A stretch of DNA of 32,061 nt from Elusimicrobiota bacterium (GTDB lineage: Bacteria; Elusimicrobiota; Elusimicrobia; Elusimicrobiales; UBA9959), in assembly GCA_016208085.1 (NCBI GenBank), contig JACQYT010000005.1, forward strand, positions 1-32,061, read 5' to 3'. The translations under genes were made by a program, and so were the position numbers. Below are positions 13,928 through 20,927 of the stretch, one piece after another; within the stretch, counting starts at the first letter, position 1; the number at the start of each line of letters is the position of its first letter. The notes beneath the pieces were generated by a model that worked only from the letters and a program-made list of their open reading frames with translations, did not search any database and was not told the DNA's origin.

Positions 13928-14091
13928 AAAAATTTTTGCGGCAAAAATTTTTACCATGCCCCGACCTTTGGTCGGGGTAACCTTAGGGCAAGAGGGAGTT
14001 TGAGGGAGAAAGAAATTTCTCCCTCATCTCCGGCAAGGTGTTGAAGAAAACCCCGTGCCGGGTAGGATAAAATGTTGCTTCAACATTTTAT
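13928..14091. repeat. Cluster of five palindromes upstream of the ferredoxin gene
   Basis: In order: AAAAATTTTTGC-G-GCAAAAATTTTT (13928-13952); CCCCGACC-TTT-GGTCGGGG (13959-13977); TGAGGGAGAAA-GAAA-TTTCTCCCTCA (14001-14026); CCGGCA/TGCCGG (14030-14061); ATAAAATGTTG-CTT-CAACATTTTAT (14067-14091). The first is preceded by TTGACT (13922-13927). The last ends 1 nt before the ferredoxin ATG. Together with the heptamer array and terminator they fill the gap 13746-14092, which has no gene. Confidence 0.85.
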
Positions 14092-14092
14092 T

Positions 14093-14287
14093 ATGGCGAA
14101 AATAGCTGTTGATTACAAATTATGCAAGAAATGCGGGATCTGCGCCGCGTTTTGCCCCAGGAAAGTCTATTCTTTCAATGCGCTGGACGGATTAAAAGCG
14201 GCAAGAGAAAAAGAGTGCGTTGCCTGCGAAAAGTGCGTGATAATGTGCCCGGATTTTGCGATTAGAGTTATCAGGGAAAAGGGTTGA
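14093..14287 (+). CDS. korD: 2-oxoacid:ferredoxin oxidoreductase, delta (ferredoxin) subunit
   Basis: A 64-residue 2[4Fe-4S] ferredoxin-type subunit with CKKCGICAAFCP (C11, C14, C17, C21) and CVACEKCVIMCP (C42, C45, C48, C52). It passes electrons from the catalytic subunits to ferredoxin. The usual order delta-alpha-beta-gamma follows. The ATG at 14093 gives the conserved start; an in-frame ATG at 14072 lies in the palindrome and would add seven residues (MLLQHFI). No Shine-Dalgarno is visible before 14093 because the palindrome occupies that place. Confidence 0.92.
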   Translation: MAKIAVDYKLCKKCGICAAFCPRKVYSFNALDGLKAAREKECVACEKCVIMCPDFAIRVIREKG

Positions 14288-14291
14288 GATT

Positions 14292-15443
14292 ATGAAGAAG
14301 GCAAAAGAAGGAAGAAGGCTTTTTATGGAAGGCAATATTGCGATAGGCGAAGGGGCGATCGCGGCAGGCGCGAAATTCTATGCGGGATACCCCATAACCC
14401 CTTCCTCGGAAATTGCCGAGCATGCTTCCGTCAGCCTGCCTAAAATCGGGGGCACCTATATTCAGATGGAAGATGAAATCGGCAGTATTGCGGCGGTAAT
14501 CGGAGCAAGCATGGCCGGAGCCAAGGCCTATACCGCAACGAGCGGTCCGGGTGTTTCTCTGATGAACGAAAATATCGGTTTGGCCTGCATGGTAGAGGCG
14601 CCATGCGTGATAATTAACGTGCAACGGGTGGGTCCCAGCACGGGTTTGGCGACCAAACCCGCCCAGGGCGATTTTTTACAGGCGCGCTGGGGCGCTCACG
14701 GGGATCATGCGATCATTGCGTTGGCGCCGGCTTCGGTGCAGGAATGTTTTGATCTTACCGTCAAAGCTTTTAATTTTGCCGAGCGTTTCAGAGCCCCTGT
14801 TTTTGTATTATCCGACGGGATAATCGGGAAGATGCATGAAACGGTTTTTATACCCGACTGCGAAGAAATTAAAATTGAAAACCGGAAGCCGGCGACCTGT
14901 GAGCCCCGGGAATTTAAATCCTATGAGTATGACGATGATTTGGTGCCTCCTTTCGCTCCGTTTGGGGGAATCCGCATAAGCAAGGCGAACGGTTCGGGGC
15001 ATGGCCTGGACGGCTATCCGGATAATAGTCCGGAAAATTACGACCTGCTGGCCCGCCGGTTGGTCGATAAAATTGAAAACTGCAAAGAAGAAATTTGTCT
15101 GCATAAGGCATACTATTGTGAAGATGCGGAAATTCTGATTATTGCCTATGGTTCCAGCGCCCGTTCAGGGCTGGCCGCGGCGGAACTGGCCAGAAGAGAG
15201 GGTCTTAAAGCCGGATTACTGCAATTACAAACCCTGTGGCCTTTCCCCGGGCATTTAGTCGGAAAATACAGTGAAAAGGCGGAGAAAATAATCGTGCCTG
15301 AATTGAGCCTGGGGCAATTGAAGTCGGAAATTGAAAAGCATGTAAACAACATTCCGGTTATCGGAGTCAACAGGATTAACGGGTTATCTTTACCTCCAGG
15401 GGAAATTATCAAAGCTCTCTGTTGCAGGGGGATATGCGGATGA
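14292..15443 (+). CDS. korA: 2-oxoacid:ferredoxin oxidoreductase, alpha subunit
   Basis: A 383-residue subunit of a ferredoxin-dependent 2-oxoacid (probably 2-oxoglutarate) oxidoreductase, converting 2-oxoacid plus CoA to acyl-CoA, CO2 and reduced ferredoxin. It shows GNIAIGEGAIAAGAKFYAGY and YPITPSSEIAEH near the N-terminus, QMEDEIGSIAAVIGASMAGA and TSGPGVSLMNENIG, all standard for KorA/PorA-type subunits. The ATG at 14292 lies 4 nt after the ferredoxin stop codon. It overlaps the beta subunit gene by 4 nt (ATGA). Kor versus Vor specificity cannot be separated firmly. Confidence 0.93.
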   Translation: MKKAKEGRRLFMEGNIAIGEGAIAAGAKFYAGYPITPSSEIAEHASVSLPKIGGTYIQMEDEIGSIAAVIGASMAGAKAYTATSGPGVSLMNENIGLACMVEAPCVIINVQRVGPSTGLATKPAQGDFLQARWGAHGDHAIIALAPASVQECFDLTVKAFNFAERFRAPVFVLSDGIIGKMHETVFIPDCEEIKIENRKPATCEPREFKSYEYDDDLVPPFAPFGGIRISKANGSGHGLDGYPDNSPENYDLLARRLVDKIENCKEEICLHKAYYCEDAEILIIAYGSSARSGLAAAELARREGLKAGLLQLQTLWPFPGHLVGKYSEKAEKIIVPELSLGQLKSEIEKHVNNIPVIGVNRINGLSLPPGEIIKALCCRGICG

Positions 15444-16270
15444 CAAGGAAGACCGGGGAAATGTTTTTAAAGCGGGAATTATTGCCTTTTTTCTGGTGTT
15501 CCGGCTGCGGGAACGGCATAATCATGGGCTGCATCTTCAGGGCTATGGAAGAAAGCGGCTTGTCCAGGGAAAATACGGTGGTGGTAACCGGCATCGGTTG
15601 CTGGGGAAAAGCGGATGATTATTTCACCACTCATGCCTTTCACGGAACTCACGGGAGAGCATTGGCCGTTGCGACCGGAATAAAATCAGCCAATCCTTCG
15701 CTGGATGTAATTGCGCTGGTCGGGGACGGCGATGGGGCGACAATAGGAGGGAATCATCTTATCCATGCAGCCCGCCGAAACGCCGATATCACGGTAATAA
15801 TGTCCAACAATAATAATTACGGGATGACTGGAGGCCAGTATTCCGGGACCACGCCTTTCGGGGCGATTACTTCCACTTCCCGCTATGGGCACGCGGAGGA
15901 CGAGTTTGACGTTTCCGAGCTGGTAAAAACAGCGGGAGCGGGTTATGTGGCCAAAGGCACGATAGCCAATCCGCTGCAATTGCAAAAGTTTATCGAAAAA
16001 GCTTTTCAGAAACGCAATGGATTTCGTTTCGTCGAAGCCATGAATATCTGTCCCACCTATTACGGTAAAAACAATAAAACGGGGAACGCCCCTGAAATGA
16101 TTGAAAAGCTGCGGAAAAATACCGTGGAGATAAAAACCGCGCGCGCCGCAGAACCGCATGAATTAAAGGGGAAGATTATCGTCGGCGAGTATGCGGACAA
16201 AGAAGTTGACGGCTTTATTAAACGTTATAAAGAGATTCAGAAAAAAGCTAGTGTAGTGTCCCGTAAATAA
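15440..16270 (+). CDS. korB: 2-oxoacid:ferredoxin oxidoreductase, beta subunit
   Basis: A 276-residue thiamine-diphosphate-binding subunit. The TPP motif runs from GDGDGA (95-100) through NNNNYGMTGGQ. WCSGCGNG (C20, C23) and C54 are the family's Fe-S cysteines. HLIHAARRNADITVIMSNNN is typical of KorB. The ATG at 15440 overlaps the korA stop, with AGGGGG upstream; earlier in-frame starts lie within korA. The last residues (ASVVSRK) and the stop come from the left flank of a repeat element (GCTAGTGTAGTGT, then the 100-nt structure). Confidence 0.93.
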   Translation: MTRKTGEMFLKRELLPFFWCSGCGNGIIMGCIFRAMEESGLSRENTVVVTGIGCWGKADDYFTTHAFHGTHGRALAVATGIKSANPSLDVIALVGDGDGATIGGNHLIHAARRNADITVIMSNNNNYGMTGGQYSGTTPFGAITSTSRYGHAEDEFDVSELVKTAGAGYVAKGTIANPLQLQKFIEKAFQKRNGFRFVEAMNICPTYYGKNNKTGNAPEMIEKLRKNTVEIKTARAAEPHELKGKIIVGEYADKEVDGFIKRYKEIQKKASVVSRK

Positions 16271-16280
16271 CTGGACATTT

Positions 16281-16380
16281 GGAGGCCCAGGCCTGAGACG
16301 AGTTTTAGGCGCGACGATTGAGCACTGCTTAAGCAGTGTGAATGAGGAGCAACGACAAAATCGTCCAGGAATGGGCCTCC
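16281..16380. ncRNA. Candidate structured element, copy 2 (100 nt)
   Basis: The closing stem GGAGGCCCA (16281-16289) pairs with TGGGCCTCC (16372-16380). GACGAgTTTT pairs with AAAA-TCGTC further in, and CACTGCTTAAGCAGTG forms the apex. AGGCGCGACGA and GAGGAGCAACG match copy 1 (8717-8816). The A-T pair at position 7 of the outer stem of copy 1 is a C-G pair here. It sits between korB and the truncated korC. Confidence 0.55.
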
Positions 16381-16396
16381 CCGAAGTAAGTTCGCG

Positions 16397-16828
16397 GTGA
16401 TGAGCTGCGCTTACGGGGTGGCCGCCCGCGGCGGATTTGCAAAATCGGACATCCTGATCGGAACGGATTTTATTCCCTATTTTGAAGCCCAGCGCCCGGA
16501 TATTATTTTGGTGTTATCCAATGAAGCGTATCCTGAAATTAAAGGTTATATAGCCGAAAACACCCTGGTAGTGCTGAATTCAAACGAAGTGACGGATTAT
16601 GACCGGAGTTTAGGGAAAATTTATTCCTTCCCCTTTTCTGAAATGGCTTTTGAGCTTGGCTCCTTGCAGGCGGTTAATATGATTGCGCTGGCGTTTATTA
16701 TCGGGAAAACCGGGATTGTAAAAAAAGAAGCCCTGAGGGAAGCGGTGAAACATAAGTATCCGGGCGAAAAGGAAATCCCGTTTAACATGAAAGCGCTCCA
16801 AAGAGGTTTTAAATTAGCTGAAGAATAA
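16397..16828 (+). pseudogene. korC: 2-oxoacid:ferredoxin oxidoreductase gamma subunit, 5'-truncated
   Basis: The 143 residues match the gamma domain from its YGxxARGG motif (here YGVAARGGFAKSDILIG, near residue 6) to the end. Family members are about 180-190 residues and begin with a GFGGQG segment that is absent here. The frame upstream passes into the 100-nt repeat element and meets a stop at 16343, and only a GTG (16397) and an ATG (16400) precede the conserved part. The element seems to have replaced the first 35-40 codons. The complex may use another gamma subunit, tolerate the loss, or be inactive. The rest of the sequence looks intact, without stops, so the truncation could be recent, or the remnant still used. 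Confidence 0.8.
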
Positions 16829-16834
16829 CGTTGT

Positions 16835-16859
16835 AAAAATTTTTGTCGCAAAAATTTTT
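16835..16859. repeat. AT-rich palindrome (type AAAAATTTTTG) abutting a start codon
   Basis: AAAAATTTTTG-TCG-CAAAAATTTTT ends 1 nt before the ATG at 16861. It leaves no room for a Shine-Dalgarno. An in-frame TTG at 16843 inside the palindrome would add MSQKFL. Its relative is at 13928-13952, and a single arm is at 9684. Confidence 0.85.
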
Positions 16860-16860
16860 A

Positions 16861-18081
16861 ATGAGAAAAGAATTCGCCTCCACCGCCGTGATGAAGAAAA
16901 TCATGGCGGATTATTTTTATGAGCTGAACGGGGCGGCCGGGACCGCTTCGGCGAAGATCGCCTGGTGCACCAGCGTCGGCCCCGCGGAACTTCTCCGGGC
17001 GCTGGGCTTTCTTGTCTACTTTCCGGAAAATCACGGCGCCCTGCTGGGCGCGACAAGGACGGCCCAGGACTATATACCGCTGGCGAACGCGGCCGGTTAT
17101 TCTCCCGAGATCTGCTCCTACCTCACAAGCGATGTCGGGGCCTGCATCAAGGGAGAAACGCCGCTTTCCAGGGCCTACCCCGGCATAGAAAGACCGCCCA
17201 GGCCCGATGTTCTGGTGTTTAATACCAACCAGTGCAGGGATGTGCAGGACTGGTTTGCCTGGTACTCCAGAAAGCTCAAGATTCCGCTGCTCGGGATCTA
17301 TACTCACAGGGGGATAAAAGAAGTCGCCGGCGCCCACATAGACAGCGTAGCCGCGCAGCTGCTCTCTCTGATTCCGGAACTTGAGAGGATATCCGGAAAT
17401 AAATTTAACCTGGACAGGCTTAAAGAGACTGTAGGCCTGTCGCTGGAATGCAGCCGGCTCTGGCGCAAGGTCCTGGAGACCGCCGCCAACGTTCCCTCTC
17501 CCTTCACATTCTTTGACGCAACCGTCCAGATGGGCCCGGCGGTGGTTTTACGGGGAACAACGGCGGCCGTGGATTACTACAAGGCGCTTCTCGCGGAACT
17601 CCGGGAGCGGACCGGCCTGGGCGTTTGGGCCGTTGACGGCGAGAGACACAGGCTTTACTGGGACGGAATGCCCATCTGGGGAAAACTGCGGGATCTTTCC
17701 GAATTTTTCGCAGATCTTAAAACCTGCGTGGCGGCGTCCACCTACTGCAACTCCTGGATCTTTGAAGAGCTGAATCCCGCGGACCCCTTTAAAAGCATGG
17801 CCGGGGCGTACACGCGGCTCTTCATTGTCCGCTCCGATGAGAAGAAGGAGGAATATATTGCGGACATGGTCAGGAAGTTCGCCATTGACGGCATAGTGTT
17901 CCACGACTCAAAGACCTGCCCCAACAATACAAACAGCAGATACGGAATGCCGGAGCGGCTGCACGAAACTCTCGGCATAGGCACGGTCACTATTTTCGGA
18001 GACCTTAACGATCTTCGCTGCTATTCGGAAGAGCAGTCAAAGACCAAGCTGGAAGCTTTTATAGAACAATTTGGAGAGTAA
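16861..18081 (+). CDS. 2-hydroxyacyl-CoA dehydratase / benzoyl-CoA reductase-type D subunit (HgdB/BcrC-like)
   Basis: A 406-residue Fe-S protein of the 2-hydroxyglutaryl-CoA dehydratase D-component family. These proteins form heterodimers that remove water from 2-hydroxyacyl-CoA or reduce aromatic acyl-CoA after one-electron activation. Visible family blocks: WCTSVGPAELLRALGF (C36), the SYLTSDVGACIKG segment (C95), FNTNQCRDVQDW (C125) and FHDSKTCPNNTNSRYG near the C-terminus. The matching activator is at 20094. No second D subunit is present in the window, although the family normally works as a pair. The substrate (amino-acid-derived hydroxyacyl-CoA versus aryl-CoA) cannot be decided. Confidence 0.88.
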   Translation: MRKEFASTAVMKKIMADYFYELNGAAGTASAKIAWCTSVGPAELLRALGFLVYFPENHGALLGATRTAQDYIPLANAAGYSPEICSYLTSDVGACIKGETPLSRAYPGIERPPRPDVLVFNTNQCRDVQDWFAWYSRKLKIPLLGIYTHRGIKEVAGAHIDSVAAQLLSLIPELERISGNKFNLDRLKETVGLSLECSRLWRKVLETAANVPSPFTFFDATVQMGPAVVLRGTTAAVDYYKALLAELRERTGLGVWAVDGERHRLYWDGMPIWGKLRDLSEFFADLKTCVAASTYCNSWIFEELNPADPFKSMAGAYTRLFIVRSDEKKEEYIADMVRKFAIDGIVFHDSKTCPNNTNSRYGMPERLHETLGIGTVTIFGDLNDLRCYSEEQSKTKLEAFIEQFGE

Positions 18082-18083
18082 AA

Positions 18084-18965
18084 ATGACGCAACATAAACA
18101 ACCACTCGCCGAGGTCTTTGGGTATCTCATTAATGACCAATCCCCCAAAGCTATCCGGTACCGCTCGCGCCGCCTCTGTCCATTTAATAACAAGGTTCCC
18201 AATTGCACTAAGGATAAAGCTAAACATCCTCTCGGTGTCTGTAGTGTATTCCATGATAGCGCCCCGGCAATAACCTGTCCTATTCGGTTTAGGGAGGATT
18301 GGCTTATCGCAGATGATGCGGCCTCTTTTTTCTTTGGCAATAGCGCTGTATGGAGTTCACTCACGGAAGTCCGCCTGAATGACGCGAATGGCAAATCTGC
18401 CGGAAATATTGACGTCGTTCTGGTTGCCTACGACGATAACGGCAAAGTCATAGACTTCGGTGCCCTCGAAATCCAGGCTGTTTATATTTCGGGAAATGTG
18501 CGGGATCCATTTGAACGCTATATAAAGGACCCGAAAGCGCGTGCGCGAATGGATTGGTCGGATAGGCCGAATTATCCACGCCCCGACTACCTGTCGTCCT
18601 CCCGGAAACGCCTTGCACCGCAACTCCTTTTTAAGGGCGGCGTCTTGCATTCGTGGCAAAAGAAATCCGCTGTAGCCCTCAATAAGAGCTTCTTTGACAC
18701 ACTCCCCCGCCTGACCCCGGTCAACAAGCAAAAAGCCGACATCGCCTGGCTCATTTACGACCTTGAGTTAGTAAAGGTGAACGGGCAGGACAGATACAAG
18801 CTCACCAAGATGGACGAAGTGTTCACAGAATTTGAGCCTGCATTGCTTTCAATTACTACCCCTGTACCCGGCAAGATGGGCGATTTTATGAAATTGCTTC
18901 AGGAAAGGCTTGATGAACAACTTGAGACACCTCCAATCAACCAAACCATTGAGAAGCCCTTCTGA
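18084..18965 (+). CDS. NotI-family type II restriction endonuclease
   Basis: A 293-residue nuclease resembling NotI. The Cys4 metal-binding motif is present (C32 in LCPF, C41, C53 in GVCSV, C65 in TCP). The PD-(D/E)xK-type core follows, with D110 (GNID), E129 and Q131 (GALEIQ), in the same arrangement as NotI (GVLEIQ). NotI is about 380 residues, so this is a shorter relative. It starts 2 nt after the dehydratase stop codon, using GGAG within that gene's end, and is followed by a methyltransferase gene. The pair separates two genes expected to be functional partners, which points to later insertion. Target sequence unknown. Confidence 0.85.
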   Translation: MTQHKQPLAEVFGYLINDQSPKAIRYRSRRLCPFNNKVPNCTKDKAKHPLGVCSVFHDSAPAITCPIRFREDWLIADDAASFFFGNSAVWSSLTEVRLNDANGKSAGNIDVVLVAYDDNGKVIDFGALEIQAVYISGNVRDPFERYIKDPKARARMDWSDRPNYPRPDYLSSSRKRLAPQLLFKGGVLHSWQKKSAVALNKSFFDTLPRLTPVNKQKADIAWLIYDLELVKVNGQDRYKLTKMDEVFTEFEPALLSITTPVPGKMGDFMKLLQERLDEQLETPPINQTIEKPF

Positions 18966-18966
18966 T

Positions 18967-19977
18967 ATGATTAACGGAGAACAATTTCTTTTCCCAGAAT
19001 TAACCAGGGATACAGTGCCCTTAAAGCCGGTTAATGTTTCTTCAGTGCCGAAGAGAAGCCCCTTTCGGTATCCGGGAGGAAAGACATGGTTTGTTCCAGC
19101 ATTCAGAAGCTGGATTGCGAATCAACACCCCGTCCCCGCTATCCTGGTTGAGCCGTTTGCCGGCGGTGGAATCATCAGCCTGACTGCGCTATTTGAAAAT
19201 CTTGCCGCAAGCGTCGTCATGGTTGAGCTTGACGACGAGATAGCCGCAGTATGGCGAGCGGTAGTGGACGGACAAACAAAATGGCTTGCGAAGCGGATTC
19301 TTGAATTTGACCTCACGAAGGAGTCTGTGATAAAGGAGCTTTTTAAAAAAGACGCCGACGTCAAAGAAAAGGCATTCCAGACCATTTTAAAAAATCGCAC
19401 CTTTCATGGCGGTATTCTGGCCGAGGGTTCCGGTTTCTTAAAACACGGGGAGAACGGCAAGGGTATTCGCTCCCGCTGGTATCCCGCCACACTCGCCCGA
19501 AGATTTTCTGATCTCAGCCTCATTGCTAATCGCATTTGTTTCCGGCAGGAAGATGGATTGGATGTTATAGATGAGTATTCCGGTCGTAAAGACGCTGTTT
19601 TCTTTATTGACCCACCATATACGGCCGGAGGCAAAAAGGCGGGCAATCGGCTTTACCGTCATTTTAACCTGGACCACGAACGCCTCTTCGCGCTCTGCAA
19701 GGCCATAAAGGGCGACTTTCTGATGACTTATGACAATGCCGATGAGGTTAAGGTTATGGCTCGCAGGCATGGTTTCCAGATGAGATTGATCCCCATGAAC
19801 AATACTCACCATGCGACAATGGAAGAACTCGTGATCGGCAATGATTTGTCGTGGATGGATCAGTATCCGGCAGTTCATGAGCCTAAGATTGAATACACGA
19901 TTAAGGATAAGAAGAGAAAAGTTCCAATAAGCGGCTCTATACGTATTGCGGTCTCACGACGGCCTCACAAACGATGA
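18967..19977 (+). CDS. D12-class DNA adenine-type methyltransferase
   Basis: A 336-residue Dam-like methyltransferase of alpha order: FRYPGGK (33-39), the AdoMet site EPFAGGG (62-68) and the catalytic DPPY (215-218). It is the likely protective partner of the NotI-like nuclease. The start is uncertain: ATG 18967 (used here) is 1 nt after the nuclease stop codon, whereas TTG 18910 or ATG 18913 inside the nuclease gene have a better AGGAAAGG site and would add 18-19 residues. D12 enzymes usually make N6-methyladenine, so pairing with a GC-only NotI-like target would be surprising; the real target may contain A. Confidence 0.87.
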   Translation: MINGEQFLFPELTRDTVPLKPVNVSSVPKRSPFRYPGGKTWFVPAFRSWIANQHPVPAILVEPFAGGGIISLTALFENLAASVVMVELDDEIAAVWRAVVDGQTKWLAKRILEFDLTKESVIKELFKKDADVKEKAFQTILKNRTFHGGILAEGSGFLKHGENGKGIRSRWYPATLARRFSDLSLIANRICFRQEDGLDVIDEYSGRKDAVFFIDPPYTAGGKKAGNRLYRHFNLDHERLFALCKAIKGDFLMTYDNADEVKVMARRHGFQMRLIPMNNTHHATMEELVIGNDLSWMDQYPAVHEPKIEYTIKDKKRKVPISGSIRIAVSRRPHKR

Positions 19978-20093
19978 ACCTGTCGTTGGGCAAAGGTGGC
20001 AGGCAAAGGTAGGGTAGCCGGTGCCTTTTCTCCTTTTCCCCAAACTTAACAGCCTACAGTTTTGAGACTAACAATCTTAAGTAATTGAAAATC
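19978..20093. other. Spacer after the restriction-modification pair
   Basis: No gene. It holds a pyrimidine-rich stretch (GCCTTTTCTCCTTTTCCCC, about 20022-20040) that could weakly terminate the restriction-modification transcript, but no strong hairpin. It probably contains the right border of the inserted pair. No Shine-Dalgarno stands out before the activator start at 20094. Confidence 0.4.
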
Positions 20094-20927
20094 ATGCCGC
20101 AACTACTAACAGCCTTCAGCCTTCACCCTAAACAACCTGAGTTGTTCCTGGGAATTGACATAGGGGCCTCGGCCGCGAAGGCGGTTCTTCTCAACGGGGA
20201 CAGGAAAGTGCTGTCTTCCTATACGGGAAATTCCGGGGTGGACTTTGCATTGGCTGCCGAGGATGCGCGCTCAAAGTGTCTGGCCGCGGCAGGCGTAGCG
20301 GATAAGGCCGGCTTCACCGTGGCCACCGGCTACGGCAGAAGAAATGCGGCTTTCGCCGATGAAACCAGGACAGAGATTTCCTGCCACGCCAAAGGCGGCT
20401 ACTTCCATTATCCCCGGGAGTGCACAATCGTAGATATCGGAGGCCAGGACAGCAAGGTTATCAGGCTTGACGCCGTGGGACATCCCGTTTCATTCAAGAT
20501 GAACCGCAAATGCGCCGCCGGCACGGGCGCGCTGCTGGAAGAAATCGCGCCCAGGCTCTCAGTCTCTCTTGAGGAGCTGGAAGGCCTGGCCCGCAGGGCG
20601 CAATCAGAAATAGAGCTGGGTTCTTTCTGCGCAGTCTTCACCAAAACCGAGATTCTGGCCAAAATCGCCCAGGGAGTCAAACTCCAAGACCTGGTAAAAG
20701 GAGCGTTCGGCTCAATCATAAAGCGGGTTATGGAAATGGACCCCCTGGAAGGCGCGATAGTTATGACAGGCGGCGTGATAGCGCACAATCCTTACCTGGG
20801 AGAAATGTTTGAAAAGAAACTGGGCAGACCTTTGTTCATTCCCCCGGCCCCCCAGTCGGCCGGGGCGCTGGGCGCGGCGCTCTTCGCGGCAGAGATTACA
20901 GCGATAAAGAGGGGATTACAGCGATAA
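20094..20927 (+). CDS. 2-hydroxyacyl-CoA dehydratase activator ATPase (HgdC/BcrA/BadF-like)
   Basis: A 277-residue member of the ASKHA ATPase group that uses ATP to inject a low-potential electron into the dehydratase or reductase. It shows GIDIGASAAKAV (20-31), DIGGQDSKV (114-122), C140 in NRKCAAGTG and C179 in GSFCAVF, the two Cys per subunit that hold the [4Fe-4S] cluster between monomers. The first 15 residues (MPQLLTAFSLHPKQP) precede the conserved core and are partly encoded by a CCTTCAG heptamer-like repeat. The last dozen codons are made of GATTACAGCGATAA repeats. The stop overlaps the next ATG (TAATG). Its presumed partner at 16861 lies beyond the restriction-modification pair. Confidence 0.92.
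   Translation: MPQLLTAFSLHPKQPELFLGIDIGASAAKAVLLNGDRKVLSSYTGNSGVDFALAAEDARSKCLAAAGVADKAGFTVATGYGRRNAAFADETRTEISCHAKGGYFHYPRECTIVDIGGQDSKVIRLDAVGHPVSFKMNRKCAAGTGALLEEIAPRLSVSLEELEGLARRAQSEIELGSFCAVFTKTEILAKIAQGVKLQDLVKGAFGSIIKRVMEMDPLEGAIVMTGGVIAHNPYLGEMFEKKLGRPLFIPPAPQSAGALGAALFAAEITAIKRGLQR
20894..20927 (+). repeat. Two perfect GATTACAGCGATAA units at a gene junction
   Basis: Units at 20894-20907 and 20914-20927 are identical over 14 nt with a 20-nt period. They encode the activator C-terminus and supply its TAA stop, whose last A starts the next gene. Confidence 0.95.

Noticed and set aside
14256-14292. An earlier start for the alpha subunit at 14256
   Set aside because: It lies within the ferredoxin gene; the conserved protein begins after 14292, which follows the ferredoxin stop by 4 nt.
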